Below are positions 5,893 to 12,667 of a stretch of 16,248 bases of DNA, one piece after another. How positions within the stretch are numbered: the stretch's first letter is position 1; the number at the start of each line of letters is the position of its first letter. A program made the position numbers and the translations under genes. Source of the DNA: an uncultured Coprococcus sp. (lineage in GTDB: Bacteria; Bacillota; Clostridia; Lachnospirales; Lachnospiraceae); contig URJI01000063.1 of NCBI GenBank assembly GCA_900548215.1, positions 1 to 16,248 of the forward strand, read 5' to 3'. The notes beneath the pieces were generated by a model. That model worked only from the letters and a program-made list of their open reading frames with translations. It had not been told where the DNA came from and ran no database searches.

Positions 5893-6504
5893 ATGAAATA
5901 CAGATTTACCCAGAAATTATTTGGTTATTTCTTTCACAATTCATGCATGAAGCAGGCAAAAGCACAGCATCTAATCCTTGACAGCAAGGCTATAAAGAAC
6001 GAATACAAGGCAGTCCTTGAGCGTGCCGATGACATAGGAAAGTCGCACCTCATGAGCTCATACTGCATGGGCGCATATTTCATCGCACTAAACAGAAAGA
6101 CTTCTCTTTCACCGGAGGAATGTTTCAGCCTGTACAAAGACGGGCTGTACAACAATAAACTTTTTCATATGGTTATTGGAAATGCAGACAGCTATCTCGA
6201 TGAAAAAAAGCTTCCGGGAAGGAAGAAATGGTCTGAGGAATCTCATCTGAGACGCTATAAGAATGACTGGGTTCTTGACATCATCGAGGGCGGGCCAAAC
6301 GATGACTTCGTACTCGGCTATGATTATCACAACTGCGGGATCTGTAATCTCTGCCGCAACGAGGGGTGCTTTGAACTGGCAAAGTATCTGTGCCGTATGG
6401 ACTACGTGCTCGCTGACATGATGGGCATGAAGCTCACAAGGACACAGACCCTTGCCGAAAATGGAGCTTACTGCGACTTCCGCTATGGACGGAAGTCACA
6501 GTAA
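5893..6504 (+). CDS. L-2-amino-thiazoline-4-carboxylic acid hydrolase-like protein
   Basis: A 203-residue soluble protein of the ATC-hydrolase-like family. In pseudomonads the named enzyme opens the thiazoline ring on the route to cysteine; most clostridial members have unknown substrates. The diagnostic C-terminal core is visible: HNCGICNLCRNEGCFELAKY, then DYVLADMMG and TRTQTLAENG...CDF. The cysteines in NCGIC-LC-GC are the likely functional residues. AAAGGA lies 9 bases before the ATG. The gene is 71 bases after tetR on the same strand and is probably the main target of that regulator. It ends 5 bases before the convergent ankyrin gene, with no clear terminator between them. Confidence 0.8.
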   Translation: MKYRFTQKLFGYFFHNSCMKQAKAQHLILDSKAIKNEYKAVLERADDIGKSHLMSSYCMGAYFIALNRKTSLSPEECFSLYKDGLYNNKLFHMVIGNADSYLDEKKLPGRKKWSEESHLRRYKNDWVLDIIEGGPNDDFVLGYDYHNCGICNLCRNEGCFELAKYLCRMDYVLADMMGMKLTRTQTLAENGAYCDFRYGRKSQ

Positions 6505-6509
6505 TTGAT

Positions 6510-7565
6510 CTATCTTTTATAATCAAGTTCTCCCACTGCCATAGGATTCAGATTCAGTGTCACCCATTTGACCGAAAGCTCTGTGAGTCTGTTTATATCC
6601 GTCTCATCGGCATCCTTGATGCCGTTTATGAGTCCGGCAAATTCTCTCTGCTCGTCCGCGTCAAGTGGTGTGCCCATACATATGTATCGATACAGGGCAT
6701 TTGCCATGCTCTTGAAATCTGAATCCCAGTTGCAGCATCCGTTATCTAGTATCTCATAGGCAAGTTTTCCCGATATACGGATGACCTCGCCCTGAACTGT
6801 GCCCGCATGTCCCGAACCAGGCACAAGAAGATTCCACAATTCTCCATGCTGCTTCTGCCAGCGCTTCTCATGAATGACGATCGGCGATGTGCCGTCATAT
6901 TCTACCCGTCTTGGAACAGGGGCAACTCCGAGCAGTCCATACAGACTCTCCATCGTCCTGTCAAGCTCCGGCATAATATCAGGACTCATATCTTTCCTGC
7001 GAAACTCTATATCCTCAGCCGCGCTTCTCATATATGTTCTTATTTTATCTGTGACCGGAACTCCTATCCCGATCAGATACTCTGCTACCGGCGCAAGCTT
7101 TATCAGATCAAATGTCCTTGCCCAGTGAAACGCTCTCTCAAGTGGAGTCTCCCCTGATCTGGATGTCACTTCTGCATCTGCTCCCGCCTGTATCAGACAT
7201 TTGACAAGCTCAAGATTGCCAGTCTTCACAGCCACATGCATAACGGTCTCTCTGTCAAGACCCTGGGTGGCTGTTATGTCTGCGCCCAACTTCACCAGCG
7301 CTATAGCCTGTTTCTCTGATGCCATTCTTCCGGCATGATAAAGCAGCGGTGTGTAGCCATACTGGTCAACATAGTTGATGTCGATCCCCTGCCCTATCAG
7401 CCACCGCATCATCTCCTCTGAAAGTGGAAATTCCAGTGCATTTCCCTTGTTGTATCCGCCATATGCATTGATGTCGCATTTGCCAAATACCTTCTTGATG
7501 TCCTCATCACTTGCCGTCTGCACAAGCTGCTCAAAATCCTTTGGCAGTGTTTTTCTCTTTGCCAT
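6510..7565 (-). CDS. Ankyrin-repeat protein
   Basis: A 351-residue protein with no signal peptide or membrane segment. Ankyrin repeats span about residues 40-160: GIDINYVDQYGYTPLLYHA, DRETVMHVAVKTGNLELVK and SGETPLERAF are typical. The C-terminal half (about 200-350) is a separate domain I do not recognise, with the segment PGSGHAGTVQGEVIRISGK and later acidic helices. Ankyrin repeats bind other proteins, so a partner within the cluster is possible. The ATG at 7565 follows GGGAGG by 7 bases, while an upstream ATG at 7580 overlaps that site. It lies 23 bases after the transglutaminase-like gene and is probably the last gene of that operon. Confidence 0.85.
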   Translation of the reverse strand: MAKRKTLPKDFEQLVQTASDEDIKKVFGKCDINAYGGYNKGNALEFPLSEEMMRWLIGQGIDINYVDQYGYTPLLYHAGRMASEKQAIALVKLGADITATQGLDRETVMHVAVKTGNLELVKCLIQAGADAEVTSRSGETPLERAFHWARTFDLIKLAPVAEYLIGIGVPVTDKIRTYMRSAAEDIEFRRKDMSPDIMPELDRTMESLYGLLGVAPVPRRVEYDGTSPIVIHEKRWQKQHGELWNLLVPGSGHAGTVQGEVIRISGKLAYEILDNGCCNWDSDFKSMANALYRYICMGTPLDADEQREFAGLINGIKDADETDINRLTELSVKWVTLNLNPMAVGELDYKR

Positions 7566-7588
7566 GTGTGTACCTCCCATATTCTATT

Positions 7589-8287
7589 CTACTTACCCCT
7601 GATCTTCCTGACATTCCTGTTCATCATATGCCTTCCCCAGTTTCTGTACAGGAACGCCTTCACCCTTGACATCTCCTGATGGTGTTCTTTTAACAGCCCA
7701 TCCGGCGAATCATACACTCCGAAATCCTGATTGATACCTTCGCTCTGGATATATGTATTATTCCTGTCAAAATCTATAACAGGATTCTTAAAGTCCTTAA
7801 CTGCCACTCCAAATCCGCAAAATGCACCCGTACACTCACTGTATTTCGCCTGCAGCTTTTTTAGATATCCCATATCCAGAATAAACGCCTCAAGCTCATA
7901 CCACCTGTTTTCAAAATACACTTCTACCCAGCTATGGAATACATTCTGTGGTGCATTTCTGTATACGATTCCTGTCATAGCGCCCTTCTGTAGCTTTTTA
8001 TCAATGGTAAATCCATGCACTCTGCACGGGATATCGCAGGCTCTAAGCAGCGCCATGAACAATGTTCCCTTGGTGTTGCACTGTCCATAGCCATCCCGCA
8101 GCACCCTGGACGCCGGGACACTGTCATCCACATTATATCCAAACAATATCTCATCCCTGACAAATGTATAAATGGCCTTCAGGCGTTCAAACTCTGCCAT
8201 GTCACTCCACTTTCTCTCTCTGATGAGCTGCTTGATATTCTCATTTGAATAGTCGAGCATCTTTGTCTCTGTCAAATAATCGTGCAT
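7589..8287 (-). CDS. Transglutaminase-like (papain-fold) protein
   Basis: A 232-residue cytoplasmic protein with a transglutaminase-core domain. These act as proteases, amidases or cross-linkers, or are inactive. The likely catalytic Cys70 is in GYGQCNTKG and His118 in NVFHSWVEVY. The acidic third residue would be Glu133 or Asp137 in YELEAFILD. The N-terminal helix FERLKAIYTFVRDEI is typical of this group. AGAGG 8 bases before the ATG overlaps the end of the preceding GNAT frame, so translation was probably coupled before that gene broke. There is no signal peptide, so the substrate is internal and unknown. Confidence 0.85.
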   Translation of the reverse strand: MHDYLTETKMLDYSNENIKQLIRERKWSDMAEFERLKAIYTFVRDEILFGYNVDDSVPASRVLRDGYGQCNTKGTLFMALLRACDIPCRVHGFTIDKKLQKGAMTGIVYRNAPQNVFHSWVEVYFENRWYELEAFILDMGYLKKLQAKYSECTGAFCGFGVAVKDFKNPVIDFDRNNTYIQSEGINQDFGVYDSPDGLLKEHHQEMSRVKAFLYRNWGRHMMNRNVRKIRGK

Positions 8288-8292
8288 CCCTT

Positions 8293-8707
8293 TTACCTCT
8301 TATCCGAAAAATTGCATATCTGTATCGGTGTGCCACCTTCCATAACGTAGAAACCGTGTCTCTCATAGAAAGCGACATTCTTGCTGTCCTCCTGCATTCC
8401 CTCTATGTACAGATAATTCTTATATTTATCTCTAATATATTCTACCATATTTCCGGCTATTTTCTGCCCCTGATATTCAGGATGCACAAGAACATAGTGT
8501 ACAAATGCCACCAGCTCTGAATCATCCAACACTCTTGCAAGTCCGACAAGGCGCTCACCCACCATCCCATGCGGTAAGAACAGTCTGTGAGTTCATAAGT
8601 GCTTTGTGAAGTCTCTGTGGGTATTCTGCCGAGATCCACCCAACCGACTTAAAAAGCTCCTGTACCTGATCCTGTGTAAATGTTTTCTCTTCTGTATATT
8701 TTATCAT
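8293..8707 (-). pseudogene. GNAT acetyltransferase, frameshifted by a 4-base duplication
   Basis: Two overlapping frames together encode one about 136-residue GNAT protein. The 5' part starts at an ATG at 8707 (GGGGG 8 bases upstream) and reads MIKYTEEKTFTQDQVQELF... to TVLTAWDGG, then stops. The 3' part, one frame over, continues as ERLVGLARVLDDSELVAFV...HPEYQGQKIAGNM, the acetyl-CoA-binding core, to the stop at 8293. The break lies at 8556-8563, where GGTG is present twice in tandem. Removing one copy restores WDGERLVGLARV. It sits between hxlR and the transglutaminase gene with gaps of about 5 bases. An intact protein would acetylate a small amine or protein using acetyl-CoA. Confidence 0.8.
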
Positions 8708-8712
8708 TATGT

Positions 8713-8877
8713 CTACCCCCTATGGTCACATTTCTGGCACTGTGTCATCTCGTTTTCGTTGTCTTCCTTGTAAAAGGTTCCTGACCACTGACAAATACTC
8801 TTAAGTATCGGTACAACGGATCTGCCCTTATCTGTAAGTGAGTATTCAACTCTCGGAGGAATCTCATCATATGATCT
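8713..8877 (-). pseudogene. HxlR-family regulator, 3' remnant
   Basis: Only the C-terminal half (about 54 residues) of an HxlR/MarR-like winged-helix regulator remains. The wing and last helix are clear: SYDEIPPRVEYSLTDKGR, SVVPILKSICQWSG and an ending with two Cys (CQKC). Upstream of the SYDEIPP segment, homology ends abruptly and the sequence becomes the 3' end of a VirD4 gene. Full-length HxlR proteins are about 110 residues, so the N-terminal half, including the recognition helix and promoter, is lost. The stop is 5 bases from the GNAT start, placing it at the head of that former operon. It cannot be functional as it stands. Confidence 0.75.
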
Positions 8878-9661
8878 TAGAAAACTTTGGTTTTCCATAT
8901 TCGGAAACATATTTCTCAATGTCAAATTGATTTTTCTTGTCAAAATCCGAAAGCTCTTTGTACATCTCGTTTGCGGTTATATCGACCTTATCTGAAAAGA
9001 ACGGTCTTACTCCACGCACCTGCAATATACATTTGCCGCCATCCATAAGAGCCAGGCGGTCTTGGCTCATAAGCTCCCGCCCAAGTTTCTGATAGTTCAG
9101 ACCATAGGACTGAGATGTTCCTCTGGTATCAGAGGTGTTGTACGTGTCAATCGTTTCCTTACCCAGCACTTCCGACAGATCTTTTAATGTTGACTTCTCC
9201 TTGCCACCTAAAAACAGAAATGTATCGCAGTTACCCTCGATCGTCTCTGCGTTATCCTTATAAATTGACTTTAACTGTGCCTTAGACTGTAGGATAATGG
9301 ATGCCGATATCTCTCTGCTTCGTATGGTTGCAATCAGCTTGTCAAACTTCGGAATCTGTCCGATGTTTGCGAACTCGTCCAGGATACACCGCACATGTAC
9401 CGGGAGCTTTCCATGGTATTCATCGTCTGCAATCGTGCAGAGCAGATTGAAAAGCTGTGTGTACATGATTGATACCAAAAAATTAAGGGAATCATCTGTA
9501 TCCGAAATAATGACAAACAGTGCTGTCTTTCTTCTACCGATGTCCCCTAAGTCGAGTTCATCATATGCTGTTATCTCCCTGACTTCCTTGATGTCAAATG
9601 GTGCAAGTCTCGCACCACAGGAAACCAGAATACTCTTGGCTGTCTTACCTGAAACAAAATG
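8867..9661 (-). pseudogene. VirD4/TraG (PcfC-like) coupling protein, C-terminal fragment
   Basis: This open frame encodes about 264 residues of a type IV coupling protein. It runs from just inside the missing middle (SGKTAKSILVSCGARLAPFD) through the Walker B region (VRCILDEFANIGQIPKFDK, then ATIRSREISASIILQSKAQL) to the end. An in-frame TGA at 9662-9664 and lack of homology beyond it mark the right break. The N-terminal fragment, with Walker A, lies at 13473-14117. About 120 residues between the halves are absent. The stop at 8867 overlaps the hxlR remnant, so the natural C-terminus is probably cut as well. The intact protein is a hexameric inner-membrane ATPase that delivers the relaxase-DNA complex to the conjugation channel. 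Confidence 0.85.
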
Positions 9662-9698
9662 TCAAAGACTTTTTAGTACCCATACATTTCATTGCATG

Positions 9699-9731
9699 AA
9701 AAAAGCCACTGTAGATTTCTCCACAATGGCT
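9699..9731 (-). terminator. Terminator of the small membrane-anchored protein gene
   Basis: AGCCA-c-TGT (9704-9712) pairs with ACA-a-TGGCT (9723-9731) around a 10-base loop. On the minus strand the stem is followed by a run of six T. It lies about 70 bases after the stop at 9800. Confidence 0.7.
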
Positions 9732-9799
9732 ATAAAGTCATTTTTATTCACTTTTGATTTTCGGCAACCTCATGCCCAAACTGGAATAGGTTTGACACT

Positions 9800-10246
9800 T
9801 TAATCGGGACTGAACTCCTTATCGGTAATGACATAATGAAATTCATCTGCACCAAAGGTATCTTTGTCCAGATCTGTAATAGTAAATGTAGTTCCATCAA
9901 ATTTCATATAGCCGCTGGTGCCGTCAACAACAACGCCATCTTTTACAATGTCCAGATAAACAATTCTATCGATGCTATTCAACTCATAGGCCTGCCAACC
10001 GTCCACACCCTGAAAATAGGCTGTAACATTGGCAAACGGTTCATCGTTTTCCTTCTTGCAGACAAGATAACTGGCACTGTCCTCCGATACCCAGGTGGCA
10101 GTCATTCCCCAAGGACCTTCCGTTGATACATATCTCCCAAATTTATGGTCGTTGGTACGGTTAATTATGAGTCCTACAAAAGAACCAACAACGAGTACAA
10201 GAATAAGCACAACGACACCAACAATGATTTTTACATTCTTCCTCAT
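9800..10246 (-). CDS. Small membrane-anchored protein of unknown function
   Basis: I do not recognise this 148-residue protein. Residues about 4-29 form one hydrophobic segment (IIVGVVVLILVLVVGSFVGLII) after a positive start (MRKNVK). The rest should therefore be outside the membrane, as a type II anchored or uncleaved-signal protein. There is no lipobox Cys. The outer part is about 115 residues, acidic, with alternating strand-like stretches (TFTITDLDKDTF) and no obvious catalytic motif. The ATG at 10246 follows AAGGGTG by 8 bases; an upstream in-frame ATG (10273) has no such site. It has its own extended -10 promoter (10317-10322) and terminator (9699-9731), so it is a single-gene unit and looks like cargo of the nested element. 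Confidence 0.7.
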   Translation of the reverse strand: MRKNVKIIVGVVVLILVLVVGSFVGLIINRTNDHKFGRYVSTEGPWGMTATWVSEDSASYLVCKKENDEPFANVTAYFQGVDGWQAYELNSIDRIVYLDIVKDGVVVDGTSGYMKFDGTTFTITDLDKDTFGADEFHYVITDKEFSPD

Positions 10247-10279
10247 GATAAATTCACCCTTCCATAAATTCATCTGTTA

Positions 10280-10291
10280 AGAATATTCTTA
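10280..10291. promoter_or_regulatory. 12-base palindrome in the leader of the membrane-anchored gene
   Basis: AAGAATATTCTT is a perfect 12-base palindrome just downstream of the predicted transcription start and 34 bases before the gene. It could be an operator, though AT-rich palindromes of this size can arise by chance. Confidence 0.3.
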
Positions 10292-10316
10292 TTTTTTGCT
10301 CTTATTGAACATACTA

Positions 10317-10322
10317 ATTATA
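10317..10322 (-). promoter_or_regulatory. Extended -10 promoter of the membrane-anchored gene
   Basis: On the minus strand TGG-TATAAT is a perfect extended -10 element. The -35 position has only a poor match. It lies just after tnpW ends (10359) and about 70 bases before the gene start. Confidence 0.5.
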
Positions 10323-10358
10323 CCACAATATATGCAAGTTTTCCATATGCTTTTCTAC

Positions 10359-10523
10359 CTATGCCGTATGCTGATTTGCCCTAACATCATTCTCAATCAG
10401 CCTCTTTATCTTGTCCTTCATGCTTTCTTCGGCATCCTCATTGAAATGCACTCTCACAACATACATTGTGCCACCTATCTGCTTTCTGAGTGCTACCGGT
10501 GTGTGTGATTTTCTATTCTCCAT
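10359..10523 (-). CDS. tnpW: TnpW-like transposon-encoded protein
   Basis: A 54-residue protein starting MENRKSHTPVALRKQIGG, then TMYVVRVHFNEDAEESMKDK, then IKRLIENDV. This matches the small TnpW proteins of clostridial mobilizable transposons as I remember them; their function is not established. AGGAG lies 7 bases before the ATG, and the frame ends at a TAG at 10359. It is basic at the start and has a helical acidic/basic tail, which would fit a DNA- or protein-binding accessory factor. It follows the VapE gene on the same strand, separated by the repeat-rich spacer, and helps identify the nested element as mobilizable. Confidence 0.75.
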   Translation of the reverse strand: MENRKSHTPVALRKQIGGTMYVVRVHFNEDAEESMKDKIKRLIENDVRANQHTA

Positions 10524-10567
10524 TTGTGTTCTCCTTTATGTCTGCCTGGTAAGGAAGAGCCTCTTTC

Positions 10568-10593
10568 AGCTGACAACCGGAAGCTGACAACCG
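10568..10593. repeat. Iteron-like direct repeat, tnpW-side cluster
   Basis: The 12-base unit AGCTGACAACCG occurs twice exactly (10568-10579 and 10582-10593). Confidence 0.75.
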
Positions 10594-10735
10594 ACCTCTA
10601 AAAACTCTCAATTCCTTTTATTTATAGTTACTTTTCCTAAATTTACTTTTTCTCAAATATTCCGTTGCTTTCGTTGTCAGAACTATATATATCCCTTAAA
10701 AACATAGTAAATATAAGGTTTTATAGAACATAGAA

Positions 10736-10779
10736 CCGACAACGGGGTTGGCAACGGGATAGACAACCAGCCGACAACC
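10736..10779. repeat. Iteron-like direct repeats, vapE-side cluster
   Basis: Four related units start at 10738 (GACAACG), 10750 (GGCAACG), 10762 (GACAACC) and 10773 (GACAACC), spaced 12, 12 and 11 bases. That is about one helical turn, which would place bound proteins on one face of the DNA. Confidence 0.7.
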
Positions 10780-10789
10780 TATCAGGCAT

Positions 10790-12115
10790 TTATCTCTCCA
10801 TCCACTCCGGTGGCAATGATAACTGCTCCATCTGCTCCTTGGTTATCGGTTGAAAATCCTGACCTCTGTTGTCAGGCTTCTCCCATCCTTTCTGCCTGCG
10901 GTATGGTTCAGGAAAATGTCTTGGATTACTAAAGGCAATCCAATTACTGCAGTTATTCATAATGTCATTAATCTCACGAATTTCCCATTGTGCCGGATTT
11001 CCGTCATTTCCCAATGCCTCAGAATATAACTGCCTTGAACATACCATGCTTCCCTCGTAATGCTCCAAATAGTCAAGAATCAGCTCTTTCTTGGTATCTT
11101 CCTGCATAAACTGCTTCTGATACTCACAAAGCTCTTTTTCCATCTCTTTCGGAAGCCTAAGCTGGCATTTGCCACTCCTGTAGATTTCCATAGCCTCTGC
11201 CCACATCTGGTCGATATATTCCCTTGATGTCTTTTCATCATCGAGTATATGAGTTTCCGCCTCTTCCATATTGCAAAGAATAGGCAGAAATCTTCGGTTT
11301 CCCGACCTGTCCATAGGCAGGAAATCCAGCGAATTTGATGAACCGGCAAACACGCACTGCCTCTTGTGGTCTTTGGGATGCCTGTCGTATGGGGTCTTGT
11401 AAGTGTCTTTCTGTCTGCTCATAAAGGACTTGGTATCTTCCACATTCTTGGCATTGAGAATTGCCACCATTTCAGGGAACTCTATAATCAGATGCCCCTG
11501 TATTTTTCGGTATACATTATCATCATCCATTTTCTTCAAGTCATCCGTAAACCAGTCATCTTCCATGGCAAGGAAACGCAGAAAAGTGGATTTACCGGCT
11601 CCCTGACCACCTACCAGGCAGAGCATTACTTCAAACTTGATGCCCGGGCATGAAATTCTTGCTATCGTCCCTATCATAAAAAGCTTCATTACCTCATAGG
11701 TGTACTCACTGACCTCTGCCCCTAAGAAGTGATGCAGTGCATAGCGTATCCTCTCCCAGCCATCCCATGTTATGGAATTGATGCGGTCAAGAACCGGATG
11801 GTATCTGTTTTCATTTGCCACGACCTTTATCACATCCTCAATCCGCTTTTCGTTGGATAATCCATAATGCTTTTCAAGGTAGACAACAAGGAATTTCAAA
11901 TCAACATCCGTCAGGCTGTCGCTTTCACGATACCATCCCAAATCCCTTGTAATGTCGATTTTATCCGTAAACATGTTCAGACGGAATGCACCCTGCAGAT
12001 TAGGGTCATTCATCAAAATCAGACGATAGTTACCGACTGTTTTCCTGACTTCTCCCTTTTCTGTGCTCTCCAGCATCGCCCTGACTTCTCCGATACTCTT
12101 CAATTCTTCCTGCAA
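10790..12115 (-). CDS. VapE-type virulence-associated E family ATPase (replicative helicase-like)
   Basis: A 441-residue P-loop ATPase of the virulence-associated E family, found in phages, satellite elements and mobilizable elements where it serves as a replicative helicase partner of a primase. Walker A is GGQGAGKST (residues 169-177) and the Walker B-like motif is LIIEFPE (209-215). SSNSLDFLPMDRSGNRRFLPI around 265-285 holds the arginine-rich sensor/finger region typical of the family. The frame opens at a TTG (12115). AAGGGGGTG 7 bases upstream supports that start, and it overlaps the primase gene by 86 bases, suggesting translational coupling. The primase and helicase parts, fused in many elements, are separate here. 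It probably acts at the repeat-rich spacer just downstream. Confidence 0.88.
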   Translation of the reverse strand: MQEELKSIGEVRAMLESTEKGEVRKTVGNYRLILMNDPNLQGAFRLNMFTDKIDITRDLGWYRESDSLTDVDLKFLVVYLEKHYGLSNEKRIEDVIKVVANENRYHPVLDRINSITWDGWERIRYALHHFLGAEVSEYTYEVMKLFMIGTIARISCPGIKFEVMLCLVGGQGAGKSTFLRFLAMEDDWFTDDLKKMDDDNVYRKIQGHLIIEFPEMVAILNAKNVEDTKSFMSRQKDTYKTPYDRHPKDHKRQCVFAGSSNSLDFLPMDRSGNRRFLPILCNMEEAETHILDDEKTSREYIDQMWAEAMEIYRSGKCQLRLPKEMEKELCEYQKQFMQEDTKKELILDYLEHYEGSMVCSRQLYSEALGNDGNPAQWEIREINDIMNNCSNWIAFSNPRHFPEPYRRQKGWEKPDNRGQDFQPITKEQMEQLSLPPEWMER

Positions 12116-12665
12116 TCGACTTCACCCCCTTTCCAATGTCAGAAACAACAGAAGCTCTGTCAGGGATATCCTTTTCAAGGAGAGTATCAAGCTGATATTC
12201 CACTTTACTGATATTCTGCAGAGCTTCTACAAAGCAGGGATGCCATTCCTCATCCATGCTCTTCGGTGCATATTCTGTTTTCCATTTCCTTAACAGATGA
12301 TAATAGTCTGACAGAACACAAAAACACTGCTTCTGCTCTTCATCCAGTATCTGCTCCGGTGTTTTCTTTGGTGCCATCTTTTTCGGTGGTGCCCGGTTGG
12401 TTGCGTCATAATTCAGTCCAAAGTCAGATGCAATCTTCATTGCAGCTTCCTTTGGTGCAAGCCCGAAATATTTTGCCACAAAATCTATCGCATCTCCGGT
12501 ATCTCCACAGCCGAAACAATAGTATCTCTTATCAATCTTCATGCTGGGAGTCTTGTCTTTATGAAACGGACAACAAGCCAGCCCACTCCGGTTGATTTTG
12601 ATGCCATACTGCATAGCCACCTGCCTTGCAGTGACATTTTCTTTCACTACTGCAAATACATTCAT
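12030..12665 (-). CDS. CHC2 zinc-finger DNA primase
   Basis: A 211-residue protein with an N-terminal CHC2 zinc finger of the DnaG primase type. CPFHKDKTPSMKID, then YYCFGCGDTGDAIDFVAKYFG (about residues 32-70), provides the C-x2-H and C-x2-C ligands. The rest is helical (EQILDEEQKQCF..., then LRKWKTEYAPKS) without the TOPRIM catalytic domain. It may therefore bind DNA and work with the VapE protein rather than make primers alone. The ATG at 12665 comes 2 bases after the relaxase stop, so translation is coupled. It is complete, and is part of the replication module of the nested element. Confidence 0.85.
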   Translation of the reverse strand: MNVFAVVKENVTARQVAMQYGIKINRSGLACCPFHKDKTPSMKIDKRYYCFGCGDTGDAIDFVAKYFGLAPKEAAMKIASDFGLNYDATNRAPPKKMAPKKTPEQILDEEQKQCFCVLSDYYHLLRKWKTEYAPKSMDEEWHPCFVEALQNISKVEYQLDTLLEKDIPDRASVVSDIGKGVKSIAGRIEEYRRSQGDAGEHRKGRSQENSR

Positions 12666-12667
12666 GC

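Larger units (their letters stand above)
10524..10789. other. AT-rich spacer with iteron-like repeats, candidate replication origin
   Basis: No gene lies between vapE and tnpW. Two clusters of GACAACC-type repeats flank about 140 bases of very AT-rich DNA (10595-10735). One cluster is at 10572 and 10586 (14-base period). The other is at 10738, 10750, 10762 and 10773 (11-12-base period). Two inverted copies (CGTTGC at 10663, CGTTGTC at 10672) lie between. Repeats flanking an easily melted region beside primase and helicase genes suggest a replication origin. This is inference. Confidence 0.45.

Noticed and set aside
10296..10508. Plus-strand 70-codon frame
   Set aside because: It is the antisense shadow of the tnpW gene on the minus strand, which has a clear start and ribosome-binding site.
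10568..10779. CRISPR array
   Set aside because: The repeats are 7-12 bases with 11-14-base periods, far too short for CRISPR repeats and spacers; an iteron arrangement fits better.
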